From: Ancylobacter rudongensis
Lineage (GTDB): Bacteria > Pseudomonadota > Alphaproteobacteria > Rhizobiales > Xanthobacteraceae
Assembly: GCF_900100155.1 (NCBI RefSeq)
Contig: NZ_FMTP01000005.1
Location: 186,001 to 250,000 of the forward strand
DNA: 64,000 nucleotides
Direction of reading: 5' to 3'
In this document: in pieces, positions 53,665-62,607 of the stretch
Position numbering within the stretch: the stretch's first letter is position 1
Layout: the number at the start of each line of letters is the position of its first letter
Notes under the pieces: model-generated
Told to the model about the DNA's origin: nothing
What the model saw: only the letters and a program-made list of their open reading frames with translations
The model's database searches: none
Translations under genes and position numbers: made by a program

Positions 53665-54978
53665 TCACTCCGCCGCGTCGACGCCCTGCGCCGGGGCCTT
53701 GCCCGAGACGCCGAAACGGCGCTCGACATAATCCTCGACGATCTTCTTGAAGTCCTCGCGCAGGCTCGGGCCGCGCAGCGTCATTGCCTTCTTGCCGTCG
53801 AGATAGACCGGGGCGGTGGGGAACTCGCCGGTGCCGGGCAGCGAGATGCCGATATCGGCGTGCTTGCTCTCGCCCGGGCCGTTGACGATGCAGCCCATGA
53901 CCGCGACGTTCAGAGTCTCGACGCCGGGGTAGTGCTTTTTCCATTCCGGCATGGAGGTGCGGATGAAGTCCTGCACCTCGAAGGCGAGTTCCTGGAAGGT
54001 GGTGGAGGTGGTGCGCCCGCAGCCGGGGCAGGCGGCGACCAGCGGCACGAAGGTGCGCAGGCCCATGGTCTGCAGCATTTCCTGCGCCACCGTCACCTCG
54101 CGGGTGCGGTCGCCACCCGGCTCGGGCGTGAGCGAGACGCGGATGGTGTCGCCAATGCCCTGCTGGAGCAGCACGCCCATGGCGGTGGACGAGGCGACGA
54201 TGCCCTTCGAGCCCATGCCCGCCTCGGTGAGGCCGAGATGCAGCGCATAGTCGGCGCGGCGGGCGAGTTCGGCATAGACGGTGATGAGGTCCTGCACCGC
54301 CGAGACCTTGGCCGACAGAATGATCTTGTCCTTCGCCAGCCCGATCTCTTCGGCGAGCGCGGCCGAGAGCAGGGCCGAGCGCACCAGCGCCTCGCGGGTG
54401 ACGGCGCGGGCCGGCGCCGGGTTCGGCAGCTTGGCGTTGTCGTCCATCAGCGCGGTGAGCAGATCGTCGTCGAGCGAGCCCCAATTGGCGCCGATGCGGA
54501 CCGGCTTGGCGTATTTGATCGCCTGTTCGACGATGGTCGCGAAATGACGGTCGCGCTTCTGCCCGAAGCCGACATTGCCGGGATTGATCCGGTATTTGTC
54601 CAGCGCCTGCGCGCAGTCCGGGTACTTGGTCAGCAGCAGGTGGCCATTATAGTGGAAGTCGCCGACGATCGGGGTGTCGAGCCCCATCTTCAGCAGGCGC
54701 TCCTTGATCTCGGGCACGGCGGCGGCGGCCTCGTCGCGGTCGACCGTGATCCGCACGATCTCCGAGCCGGCGCGGGCGAGCGCGGCGATCTGCCGGGCGG
54801 TGCCCTCGGCATCGGCGGTATCGGTATTGGTCATCGACTGCACGACGACAGGTGCGCCGCCGCCCACCATGACGCTGCCGACCTTGACGGCGACCGTCAT
54901 GCGGCGTGGGGCAGGGCCGGCGGCCTCCAGATCCGGGGCGACGACGGGGGCGGGGGAGAGGGCGTCCATGGCGTTCAT
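53665..54978 (-). CDS. ispG: 4-hydroxy-3-methylbut-2-enyl diphosphate synthase (flavodoxin)
   Basis: The 437-residue iron-sulfur enzyme of the MEP isoprenoid pathway reduces MEcPP to HMBPP. Cluster cysteines are in [15 protein letters not shown] and [20 protein letters not shown] and the N-terminal [17 protein letters not shown] are conserved. The length exceeds E. coli (372) because of an inserted segment typical of alphaproteobacteria. ATG at 54978 is used; an ATG three codons on is equally possible, and the longer reading into zur is not supported. Confidence 0.96.
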   Translation of the reverse strand: MNAMDALSPAPVVAPDLEAAGPAPRRMTVAVKVGSVMVGGGAPVVVQSMTNTDTADAEGTARQIAALARAGSEIVRITVDRDEAAAAVPEIKERLLKMGLDTPIVGDFHYNGHLLLTKYPDCAQALDKYRINPGNVGFGQKRDRHFATIVEQAIKYAKPVRIGANWGSLDDDLLTALMDDNAKLPNPAPARAVTREALVRSALLSAALAEEIGLAKDKIILSAKVSAVQDLITVYAELARRADYALHLGLTEAGMGSKGIVASSTAMGVLLQQGIGDTIRVSLTPEPGGDRTREVTVAQEMLQTMGLRTFVPLVAACPGCGRTTSTTFQELAFEVQDFIRTSMPEWKKHYPGVETLNVAVMGCIVNGPGESKHADIGISLPGTGEFPTAPVYLDGKKAMTLRGPSLREDFKKIVEDYVERRFGVSGKAPAQGVDAAE

Positions 54979-55048
54979 CGTCCGGGGACTGGGGGCGTGC
55001 TTTGGGAGCGCGGCGTGCGGCAGGGGGTAAGCCGGCGCGGGCGGGGCG

Positions 55049-55648
55049 TCAACGGGCCGCCTCGGCGTGGGTGTGCGCGTGGACAACCTCCCGCCCGTCG
55101 CTCGCGGCGGCTTCGGCCCCGGCCGCGGTGCGACAGCGGGCGCAGGTGCCGGCGATCTCGATGACCGGGGTGCGCGGGGTAAAGCCGGCGGCCCGCGTCG
55201 CCCAGGCGAGGTCGCGGCCGATGGCGTGCGAGGCGACTTCCGCCGTCACGCCGCAGCTCTCGCAGATGAGGAACACGATCACGTCATCCGGGCCGTGCTC
55301 GCGCCCGCAGACCAGATAGGCGTTGCGGCTCTCGATGCGGTGCGCCAGCCCCTCGCTCACCAGGAAATCCAGCGCCCGATAAACCGACATCGGCGCCGGC
55401 TTCTCGCCGGAGGCGCCGAGGCGCTCCACCAGATCATAGGCGCCGAGCGGGGTGTGGCTGTCGGCCAGCACTTCCAGCACGCGCCGGCGCAGCGGGGTGA
55501 GCCGTGCGCCGCTCCGGGCGCAGCTTTCCTCGAAGCGGGCGATCGCGCCGGCCACGCAGGCGGCATGGTCGTGGTCGTGGCCATCGTGGTCGTGGCCATC
55601 ATGGTCGTGCCCGTGCGGGCCGCCGGGCGGGGGGGAAGAGGTCGACAT
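55049..55648 (-). CDS. zur: Fur-family regulator, probable Zur
   Basis: The 199-residue product has a winged helix ([32 protein letters not shown]), then [18 protein letters not shown], and a dimerisation domain with paired cysteines CESCG and CARC for structural zinc. Both ends are histidine-rich: [17 protein letters not shown] at residues 12-28 and [10 protein letters not shown] at the C-terminus. Fur proteins with extra histidines are often zinc sensors, and the window holds znuCBA and a ZevAB-like pair. ATG at 55648 is used; a GTG seven codons upstream is possible. It lies 70 bases before ispG. Assignment as Zur rather than Fur or PerR rests on this context. Confidence 0.8.
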   Translation of the reverse strand: MSTSSPPPGGPHGHDHDGHDHDGHDHDHAACVAGAIARFEESCARSGARLTPLRRRVLEVLADSHTPLGAYDLVERLGASGEKPAPMSVYRALDFLVSEGLAHRIESRNAYLVCGREHGPDDVIVFLICESCGVTAEVASHAIGRDLAWATRAAGFTPRTPVIEIAGTCARCRTAAGAEAAASDGREVVHAHTHAEAAR

Positions 55649-55871
55649 GGGGGGAATATAACGCTTCACCCGTCACGGCGCCATGACGAGGAGCGATTGC
55701 TCAGTGACGAGGAGACCGGCGCCGTGACAAGGAATCCGGCCGGTGCCGGCGGGCGGCGCCACCGGGTCATAAAAGTCTCGTCGCCATCAGCCATTTTCCG
55801 GCCGCCGCGCCCTTGTGACGCTCCGGGAGCCGGAGCAGGATAAGGTGGCTGGGTAGCTTAGTGGGGGTATC

Positions 55872-56330
55872 ATGCAGGTTCTCAAATTCCTTTTCGTCGC
55901 CGCGCTCGCTCTGCCCTTGGCGGCGTGTTTTGAAGGCCCGGCCGGGCCAGCCGGCCCGGCGGGTGCCAAGGGCGAGGCCGGGGTGGCGGGCCCCGCCGGT
56001 CCGGCCGGTCCTGCCGGCGCCACGGGTCCCGCCGGGCCTGCGGGTCCTTCCGGCCCTGCCGGGCCCACGGGTCCGCAGGGGCCTGCCGGCACGGCGGGCA
56101 CGCCCGGCGCGCCGGGTTCGTCGTCCATCACCGTGCGCAGCGCGCCCTGTCCGTCGGCGGGCTGCACCAGCAGCTGCGAAAGCGGCGAGGTCATCGTCTC
56201 GGGCTATTGCGTCAATACCGAGCGCGGCTTCCAGCACATCGCGTCCTTTGCCGATGATGGTGGCAAGACCGTCGTCGCCTGCGAGCACCCGGTGAAGGAA
56301 GTGGTCGCCGTCTGCCTCAAGCAGCCGTGA
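55872..56330 (+). CDS. Collagen-like lipoprotein
   Basis: The 152-residue product has a lipoprotein signal ([16 protein letters not shown]; lipobox LAAC with C19). Residues 22-81 are 20 perfect Gly-X-Y triplets, mostly GPA, with GAKGEA and GPQ units. They would form a short collagen triple helix without hydroxyproline. The C-terminal 70 residues contain six cysteines ([37 protein letters not shown]) and are probably a trimerising or binding head. No relative is known to me. It is divergent from zur. The protein is probably anchored to the periplasmic face or outer surface by lipid. Confidence 0.85.
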   Translation: MQVLKFLFVAALALPLAACFEGPAGPAGPAGAKGEAGVAGPAGPAGPAGATGPAGPAGPSGPAGPTGPQGPAGTAGTPGAPGSSSITVRSAPCPSAGCTSSCESGEVIVSGYCVNTERGFQHIASFADDGGKTVVACEHPVKEVVAVCLKQP

Positions 56331-56455
56331 TCCTGCCGCAGCCGATCTTCCCGGCGGGGCGGTGATGCGCGCGTCATCGCCCCGCCCTAAGTTGCGGCGA
56401 GCGAGTCCCTTCGGCTCGTCTTTGGCCGCTCTTTTCGTCGAATGAGGTACCGTGC

Positions 56456-57238
56456 ATGTCCTTGAAGGGTAAGAACGCCGTCGTCACCGGCTCGACCAGC
56501 GGCATCGGCGTCGCCATCGCCCGCGCCTTCGCCGCCGAAGGGGTGAATGTCACGCTGAACGGCTTCGGCGATGCGGCCGAGATCGAGGCGTTGCGCGCCG
56601 GTATCGAAAGCGAATTCGGCGTCCGCGCGCTTTATTCCGACGCCGACCTCACTAAGGCGGCGGCCTGCGCCGGGCTGGTGGCCTATGCGGAAAAGGAACT
56701 CGGCTCGGTCGACATCCTGGTGAATAATGCCGGCATGCAGCATGTGGCGCCGGTGGAGGAGTTCCCGGACGACAAATGGGACCTCATTCTGGCGCTGAAC
56801 CTCTCCGCCGCCTTCCACGCCATCAAGGCCGCCGTGCCGGGCATGAAGGCGCGCAAATGGGGGCGCATCATCAACACCGCCTCCGCCCATGCGCTGGTCG
56901 CTTCCCCGTTCAAGTCGGCCTATGTCGCGGCCAAGCACGGCATTGCCGGCCTGACCAAGACGGTGGCGCTGGAGACGGCGCCGTTCGGCATCACCGTCAA
57001 CGCCATCTGCCCCGGCTATGTCTGGACGCCGCTGGTGGAAAAGCAGATTCCCGACACCATGAAGGCGCGCGGCATGACCGAGCAGGAGGTGAAGGACATG
57101 CTGCTGGCCGAGCAGCCGACAAAGCAGTTCGTCACCGTCGAGGAGGTGGCGGCGCTGGCGGTGTTCCTCGCCAGCGACAGCGCCCGCTCGATCACCGGCG
57201 CGCTGCAGCAGATGGATGGCGGCTGGGTGGCGAAGTAG
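56456..57238 (+). CDS. bdhA: D-3-hydroxybutyrate dehydrogenase
   Basis: The 260-residue SDR interconverts 3-hydroxybutyrate and acetoacetate with NAD. Landmarks are VTGSTSGIGVAIARAF, NNAGMQHVAPVEEFPDDKWD, the active-site SAHALVASPFKSAYVAAKHG (Y-x3-K) and KDMLLAEQPTKQFVTVEEVA, all typical of BdhA/HbdH. GAGG precedes the ATG. An Adc-like gene lies 6 kb upstream, so acetoacetate is a shared intermediate. PHB breakdown is the likely context. Confidence 0.93.
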   Translation: MSLKGKNAVVTGSTSGIGVAIARAFAAEGVNVTLNGFGDAAEIEALRAGIESEFGVRALYSDADLTKAAACAGLVAYAEKELGSVDILVNNAGMQHVAPVEEFPDDKWDLILALNLSAAFHAIKAAVPGMKARKWGRIINTASAHALVASPFKSAYVAAKHGIAGLTKTVALETAPFGITVNAICPGYVWTPLVEKQIPDTMKARGMTEQEVKDMLLAEQPTKQFVTVEEVAALAVFLASDSARSITGALQQMDGGWVAK

Positions 57239-57280
57239 CCGCCTCTCGACGCGCGCCCGGCTTTATGGTGTGACGGCGCG

Positions 57281-58111
57281 ATGAGCCAGACCGTCACCCC
57301 CTCCGACGACCTATCCGCCGCCGCCCCGCCTGCCGAAGGGGCGGCGCTCGCGAACGCCCCGTTCGACATCGCCGCCCGCGTGCTGCACCGCGACGGCATG
57401 ATGCTGGTGATCGACAAGCCGCCAGGCCTTGCCGTGCACAAGGGGCCGAAGGGCGGCGAGACGCTGGCCGACCATCTCGACGCGCTGCGCTTCGGCTTGC
57501 CCAATGCGCCCGAGCTGGCGCACCGGCTCGACAAGGACACATCAGGCTGCCTCGTGCTGGGCCGCCACCGCAAGGCGCTGGCCGATCTCGGCAAGGCCTT
57601 CGCCGACGGCACGGTGGGCAAGACCTATATGGCGGTCGTGCGCGGCGTGCCGGGAGAGCCGCACGGGCGGATCGAGCTGAAGCTCGCCAAGCGCTCGCCG
57701 ACGCGGGGCTGGTGGATGGCGGTCGACCCGAGGGGTCAGGAAGCCATCACCGAGTGGACAATGATCGCGCAGGGCGAGGGGCTGGCGGTGCTGGCGCTCT
57801 CCCCGCTCACCGGGCGCACCCACCAGCTGCGGGTGCATCTCGACGCCATCGGACACCCGATCCTGGGCGACAGCATCTATGGCGGCGCCTCGCGCCTGCC
57901 GGGCGGGCCGATCCTGCACCTGCATTCGCGCCGGGCGGTGATCCCGCAGAAGAAGGGCCGCGATCCCGTCGATGTGCGCGCGCCGCTGCCTGCCCATATG
58001 CGGGCGACGCTGGAGCGGGCGGGGTTCGACCCCGCCGCGCTTGAGGCGCTGGCGGATGCCGCCGATTTCACACCGCGTGCCGGCGCTAAACCACCCGCAG
58101 GCCGGGCTTGA
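57281..58111 (+). CDS. RluA-family pseudouridine synthase
   Basis: The 276-residue product has the catalytic HRLDKDTSGCLVLGR (aspartate forms the adduct with uridine) near residue 85, and the RTHQLRVHL motif near 185. The family modifies rRNA or tRNA uridines; without an S4 domain it resembles RluA/TruC. The exact site cannot be told. Its last 26 bases overlap the glucokinase gene, which is convergent. Confidence 0.92.
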   Translation: MSQTVTPSDDLSAAAPPAEGAALANAPFDIAARVLHRDGMMLVIDKPPGLAVHKGPKGGETLADHLDALRFGLPNAPELAHRLDKDTSGCLVLGRHRKALADLGKAFADGTVGKTYMAVVRGVPGEPHGRIELKLAKRSPTRGWWMAVDPRGQEAITEWTMIAQGEGLAVLALSPLTGRTHQLRVHLDAIGHPILGDSIYGGASRLPGGPILHLHSRRAVIPQKKGRDPVDVRAPLPAHMRATLERAGFDPAALEALADAADFTPRAGAKPPAGRA

Positions 58112-59057
58112 GGGTGCGGGCCATCCGGCCGCCGAACTGGCCGCAGCCGATCAGCCCCGGGGTGGGGTGGGTGATGACCTGCACCGGAATCTCGGCCAGA
58201 CGCCCTTCAAAGGGCGGATGCTCCTCGAAGGCGGCGCGGAAGGCGGAGCCGGCGAACAGCGAGGCAAGGCCGACCGAGACGCCGCCGGCGAGATAGACGC
58301 CGCCGCGCGCATTGGTGATGAGCGCAAGATCGCCGGTGATGCGGCCGAACAGCCGCAGAAACACATGGCAGCTGTGCCTGGCGGCGTCCTCGTCGCGCCG
58401 GGCCGCTGCTATCACCTCCTCCGGCGACAGGCTCACGCCCGACAGGATGCGGTGGATGCGGGCAAGGCCCGAGCCGGACAGCGCGTGCTCCACCACGACG
58501 GGGCCGAGCTCGCGCACCATGTGGCCGAGCAGCAGCGCCTCTTCCGAATCGGCCGCACCCAGCCGCACCCGGCCACCTTCGCCGGTCAGCACCATGCGGT
58601 TGCGGCCGGTCTTGACCAGCATGGCGGTGCCGAAGCCGGTGCCGGGGCCGCAGACGAGGATGGGGGCATCGCGCTCGGCATGGCCGCCGCCCACGGGGAC
58701 GAGGTCGTCCGGGGCGAGCGCGAGCACGCCCAGCGCCAGCGCCTCGAAATCGTTCAGCGCGGCGAATTTCTGCCAGCCGAAATGCCGGCGCATGTCGCGC
58801 TTGGAAAACGACCAGTCGCGGTTGGTGAGCCGGATGACCTCTTCATCCGCCGGCCCGGCCACCGCCAGCACCGCGCCGCCGACGCTGGCATGGGCGCCCT
58901 CGCCGCGCTGGGCGAGGTCGGCCTCGATCATCTGCTTGAAACCGCCAAAGTCGTCATTGCGGTGGATCTGGATGTCGCGGGGCACGCCGTCCGTGCCGAC
59001 GAGGGCGAGACGGGAGGAGGTTCCGCCGATATCGGCGATGAGGATCTGGTGGGGCAT
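58086..59057 (-). CDS. glk: Glucokinase
   Basis: Phosphorylates glucose with ATP. The 323-residue product begins MPHQILIADIGGTSSRLAL (phosphate motif) and has LNDFEALALGV, GPGTGFGTAML and a late YLAGGVSVGLAS. This is the proteobacterial Glk group rather than ROK. The ATG at 59057 is used; a long upstream reading lacks support. It converges with the pseudouridine synthase and diverges from rsmB. Confidence 0.93.
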   Translation of the reverse strand: MPHQILIADIGGTSSRLALVGTDGVPRDIQIHRNDDFGGFKQMIEADLAQRGEGAHASVGGAVLAVAGPADEEVIRLTNRDWSFSKRDMRRHFGWQKFAALNDFEALALGVLALAPDDLVPVGGGHAERDAPILVCGPGTGFGTAMLVKTGRNRMVLTGEGGRVRLGAADSEEALLLGHMVRELGPVVVEHALSGSGLARIHRILSGVSLSPEEVIAAARRDEDAARHSCHVFLRLFGRITGDLALITNARGGVYLAGGVSVGLASLFAGSAFRAAFEEHPPFEGRLAEIPVQVITHPTPGLIGCGQFGGRMARTLKPGLRVV

Positions 59058-59240
59058 GTTCCGTTCGCTGCAGGCGCAAGGCGGTGAGGCGGGCCGGTAA
59101 GGCGGGTGGGCGGGCCGAAGAGGGATAGGACCTAATCTCACCCGCTTCGACAACCCCCAAGCGGCCATTTGGATGCCTGGCCCAATCAGATCCGTGCGAT
59201 AAGGTTGCCTTCCCGCGTGGCTCGGCCTAGTCCCATCGCG

Positions 59241-60563
59241 ATGAAAGAACCGCGCCCGCCTGCCCGATCCCCGTCCGCCGATGTGCCCGGCCTCGCCGCC
59301 CGCCGGGCCGCGGCCGATGCCGTCCAGTCCGTCATGGAAACCGGGCATCCGCTCGAAGAGACCCTTGAACGGCTGACCCGCGAGCTGGATGAGCGCGATC
59401 GCGGGCTGGCGCGGATGATCGCAGCGACGACGCTGCGCAAGCAGGGGAGCCTGCGGGCGCTGCTACGCACGCTGATGGAGCGGGGAATTCCCGAGAAGGC
59501 GCGCCGGGTCGAGATGCTGATTCTGGTCGGCGCGGCGCAGATCCTGTTCATGGATGTGCCGGACCATGCGGCGGTGGGCACCACGGTGACGCTGGTCGGC
59601 GAGCAGGCCAGCACCGCCGGCTTCAAGGGCCTCGCCAATGCCGTGCTGCGGCGGATTGCGCGCGAGGGGAAGGCGATCCTTCCCGATGTCGCCGACCAGC
59701 CGGAATGGATGGTCGAAGGCTGGACCGCCGCTTATGGCCCGGCGGCCGGCGAGGCGATCTCGCGGGCGCTGGCGCATGAGGCCCCGCTCGACCTGACCGC
59801 GCGGGAGAACCCGGAAATTCTCGCCGAAAAACTCGGCGGCCGGCTGCTGCCGACCGGCTCGATCCGGCTGGTCGAGGCCGGCAACGTCACCGCGCTGGCG
59901 GGCTTCGAGGCGGGGGAATGGTGGGTGCAGGACGCGGCGGCGGCGCTGCCGGCGCGGCTGCTTCACCCGGCGGCCGGCATGACCATTGCCGACCTCTGCG
60001 CCGCGCCCGGCGGCAAGACGGCGCAGCTGGCGGCCGCCGGGGCGCGGGTGGTCGCGGTGGACCGTTCCGCCCCGCGCCTGCGCCGGCTGAAGGCCAATCT
60101 GGCCCGGCTCAACCTCACCGCCGAGGTGATCGAGGCCGACGCCACCCGCCTCAAGGCCGGGCCGTATGACGGTGTGCTGCTCGATGCGCCCTGCTCGGCC
60201 ACCGGCACCATACGCCGCCACCCGGAAGTGGCGTGGACCAAGGCGCCGGCCGACATTGTCAGCCTCGCCTCGCTGCAGACCCGCCTGCTCGCCAACGCCG
60301 CCGAACTGGTGAAGCCGGGCGGGGTGCTGGTCTATTCCACCTGCTCGCTGGAGCCGGAGGAGGGCGAGCGGCAGATCGCCGCCTTCCTGGCGCTGCGGCC
60401 CGATTTTTCGCGCGATCCCGTCGCGCCCGGCGAGTGCGGCATTCCGGCGGAGTGGATCAACGCCGCCGGCGAGGTCCGCACCCTGCCGACCTATCTGCCG
60501 GACGAGGACCCCCGCTATGCCGGCCTCGACGGCTTCTTCGCCGCGCGGCTGCGCAAGGGGTGA
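59241..60563 (+). CDS. rsmB: 16S rRNA m5C methyltransferase RsmB (Sun/Fmu family)
   Basis: The 440-residue product has an N-terminal NusB-like RNA-binding domain (about 20-150; ADAVQSVMETGHPLEETLERL) and a C-terminal Rossmann methyltransferase with DLCAAPGGKTAQLAAAG (SAM motif), DAPCSATGTIRRHP and YSTCSLEPEEGE (the two catalytic cysteines). RsmB methylates C967 of 16S rRNA. The ATG at 59241 is chosen at the start of the conserved part; a longer reading has no RBS. A heparinase-like gene follows, then purH. Confidence 0.94.
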   Translation: MKEPRPPARSPSADVPGLAARRAAADAVQSVMETGHPLEETLERLTRELDERDRGLARMIAATTLRKQGSLRALLRTLMERGIPEKARRVEMLILVGAAQILFMDVPDHAAVGTTVTLVGEQASTAGFKGLANAVLRRIAREGKAILPDVADQPEWMVEGWTAAYGPAAGEAISRALAHEAPLDLTARENPEILAEKLGGRLLPTGSIRLVEAGNVTALAGFEAGEWWVQDAAAALPARLLHPAAGMTIADLCAAPGGKTAQLAAAGARVVAVDRSAPRLRRLKANLARLNLTAEVIEADATRLKAGPYDGVLLDAPCSATGTIRRHPEVAWTKAPADIVSLASLQTRLLANAAELVKPGGVLVYSTCSLEPEEGERQIAAFLALRPDFSRDPVAPGECGIPAEWINAAGEVRTLPTYLPDEDPRYAGLDGFFAARLRKG

Positions 60564-60685
60564 GGGTTTTCACGCTAGCGCCGCACGGTTTCCCGCCCCG
60601 GTTGGATGCCGTGACCCGCTCCGCTAAGCTCGCGCCATGCATGTGCTGGTGATTCCCGGCGTCTTCGAGAGGGGCTGAGACGCTG

Positions 60686-62404
60686 ATGGCCCGCGAGATT
60701 TATGCCGATCGCGCCCGGCTGGCGCTGTTCGCGATCGAGACCGGCTGGAACAGCCTGGTGGCGCGCACCCTGGCGCATCCGTGGTTTCCGTGGCGCGCCA
60801 CCGCCGTGCCGCTGCCCTCGCGGCTGCTGTTCGCCCCGCATGAGCTGCGCACCGGCGACCCGGCGCGGGCCGGCGAATTCTATGCCGGCCGCTATAGCTT
60901 CGCCGGCAAGCTGGTGCTGACCGACGGCGCCTCGCCGTTCGAGATGGTGCCGCCTTCGCCGGAATGGGCGCGCGAACTCTATTCCTTCGGCTGGCTGCGG
61001 CATTTGCAGGCCGCCGCCTCGCCGATCGCCCGGGCCCATGCCCGCGCGCTGGTGGGGGACTGGATCGGCATGCGCGGCCATCGCCTGCCGCAGGCCTCGT
61101 CGCCGGAAGTCGCGGCGCGGCGGGTGGCGAGCTGGCTCACCCAGGCGCCGCTGATCCTGCAGGATGCCGATCCCGGCTTTCACCGCCGCTTCATCCGCAG
61201 CCTCACCGCGCAGGTGCGCTACATCAAGAGCGTCGGGCCGAGCGCGCCGGACGGGCGGGCGCGCCTGGCCTGCGCGCTCACCTTGTCGCTGGCCAGCCTG
61301 TGCATGGCCGACCAGACAAGGCTGATGCGCGCGGCGCAGAAGCGGCTGATCGATGAGCTCGACCGGCAGGTGCTGGGCGATGGCGGCCATGTCAGCCGTA
61401 ATCCCGGCATGCTGATCGAGGTTCTGCTCGACCTGCTGCCGCTGCGCCAGAGCTATGCCGCCCGCCATGTGCCGCCGCCGCCGGCGCTGTTGAACGCCAT
61501 CGACCGGATGATGCCGATGCTGCGCTTCTTCCGGCATGTCGACGGCGCTTTCGCGCTGTTCAACGGCATGGGGCCGACGCCGGCGGACGTGCTCGCCACC
61601 GTGCTCGCCTATGACGATGCGCGCGGGCGCCCGGTGTCGAATGCGCCCTATTCCGGCTATCAGCGCATGGAGGCGGGCGCGACGGTGGTGATCGCCGACA
61701 CCGGCGCCCCGCCGCCTTTGCCGCTGAGTCTGGAGGCGCATGCAGGGTGCCTGTCCTTCGAGCTTTCCGCCGGGCGGCACCGCATCGTGGTCAATTGCGG
61801 CCTGCCCGCCGCCGGGCGGGAGGAATGGCGCGGGGTGGCGCGGCAGACGGCGGCGCATTCGACCGTGGTGGTCGAGGACAGCTCCTCCTGCCGCTTTCTC
61901 TCCGTCGGCCCGCTGACGCGGCTGTGCGGGGCGCCTGTTCTCGGCGGCCCGGCGGATCTGCATGTCGACCGGAGCGAGCGCGGCGGTGCCGACGTGCTGC
62001 GCGCCAGCCATGACGGCTATGCCAAGCGCTTCGGCGTGGTCCACCAGCGCTCCTGGCGGCTGTCGGCCGACGGCATGCGGCTCGACGGCGAGGACCTGTT
62101 CCGGGTGGCGCAGGGCGAGGAATTCTCCACCGATCAGCCCGGCCGCTACGCGCTGCGCTTCCACCTGCACCCCTCGGTCGAGCCCTCCCGCGCCTCGGAC
62201 GGGCAGACGGTGATCCTGCGGCTGCCGGATGGCGACGACTGGGCGTTCACCGCTCCGGACAGTGCCGTCGTTATCGAGGAGAGCATCTTCCTCGGCAGCA
62301 ATGCCGGCCCCCGCCGCACCGAGCAGCTGGTGATTACAGGCAATGCCCGGCAGACGCCGCGAGTGGAATGGACCTTCGTCCAGCTCAGGGCGCTGCGGGG
62401 GTAG
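60686..62404 (+). CDS. Heparinase II/III family protein
   Basis: The 572-residue product has an alpha-helical toroid (about 1-330; LYSFGWLRHLQAAAS, RNPGMLIEVLLDLLPLR) and a C-terminal beta-sandwich of the heparinase II/III family (from about 360; LSFELSAGRHRIVVNCG, HSTVVVEDSSS). No signal peptide is visible. Members cleave polysaccharides by elimination or bind them; this subgroup, common beside rsmB and purH in alphaproteobacteria, has no settled function. The substrate cannot be predicted. Confidence 0.85.
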   Translation: MAREIYADRARLALFAIETGWNSLVARTLAHPWFPWRATAVPLPSRLLFAPHELRTGDPARAGEFYAGRYSFAGKLVLTDGASPFEMVPPSPEWARELYSFGWLRHLQAAASPIARAHARALVGDWIGMRGHRLPQASSPEVAARRVASWLTQAPLILQDADPGFHRRFIRSLTAQVRYIKSVGPSAPDGRARLACALTLSLASLCMADQTRLMRAAQKRLIDELDRQVLGDGGHVSRNPGMLIEVLLDLLPLRQSYAARHVPPPPALLNAIDRMMPMLRFFRHVDGAFALFNGMGPTPADVLATVLAYDDARGRPVSNAPYSGYQRMEAGATVVIADTGAPPPLPLSLEAHAGCLSFELSAGRHRIVVNCGLPAAGREEWRGVARQTAAHSTVVVEDSSSCRFLSVGPLTRLCGAPVLGGPADLHVDRSERGGADVLRASHDGYAKRFGVVHQRSWRLSADGMRLDGEDLFRVAQGEEFSTDQPGRYALRFHLHPSVEPSRASDGQTVILRLPDGDDWAFTAPDSAVVIEESIFLGSNAGPRRTEQLVITGNARQTPRVEWTFVQLRALRG

Positions 62405-62419
62405 TGGGCGGGCGGCGCG

Positions 62420-62461
62420 CGTGCTTCGAGGCCGCCTCCGGCGGCACCTCGGCATGACGAG
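62420..62461. repeat. Partial REP-like element, CTTCGAGG family (copy 2)
   Basis: GTGCTTCGAGG followed by CCGCCTCCGGCGGCACCTCGGCATGACG matches the first half of the element at 53104, with a CCGCC/GGCGG inner stem. Together with the adjacent palindrome it fills the 203-base gap 62405-62607. Confidence 0.65.
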
Positions 62462-62478
62462 GTTGCCGCCTTAAGTGC

Positions 62479-62518
62479 CGTCATCCTGAGGCGCGCGGCC
62501 GCGCGCCTCAGGATGACG
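62479..62518. repeat. Perfect 40-bp palindrome upstream of purH
   Basis: CGTCATCCTGAGG at 62479 is mirrored exactly by CCTCAGGATGACG ending at 62518. The centre is GCGCGCGGCCGCGCGC, so there is no loop and the whole 40 bases are self-complementary. Its arms are those of the CTTCGAGG...CTCAGGATGA repeat family. It sits 75 bases after the heparinase-like stop and 90 before purH, and could form a cruciform in DNA or a very stable hairpin in RNA. Confidence 0.9.
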
Positions 62519-62607
62519 CATGCCTGACCCGGGGGCTCGAAGGTTCACCCGGGAGGTCAGACGTGATAGGGCGGCGGCATCCTGGTTCCAACGCACTGGC
62601 CGCTTTC

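Noticed and set aside
53264-54484. A single long rhodanese-fusion gene (406 codons)
   Set aside because: The frame only runs through the ispG coding region out of phase. The true rhodanese starts at 53659, 5 bases after the ispG stop.
62521-62607. Possible ZTP (pfl) riboswitch in front of purH
   Set aside because: The purine context and CCCGGGAGG/GGCGGCGG fragments drew attention, but the conserved pfl core and its CCGCC-GGGC pseudoknot element are not present.
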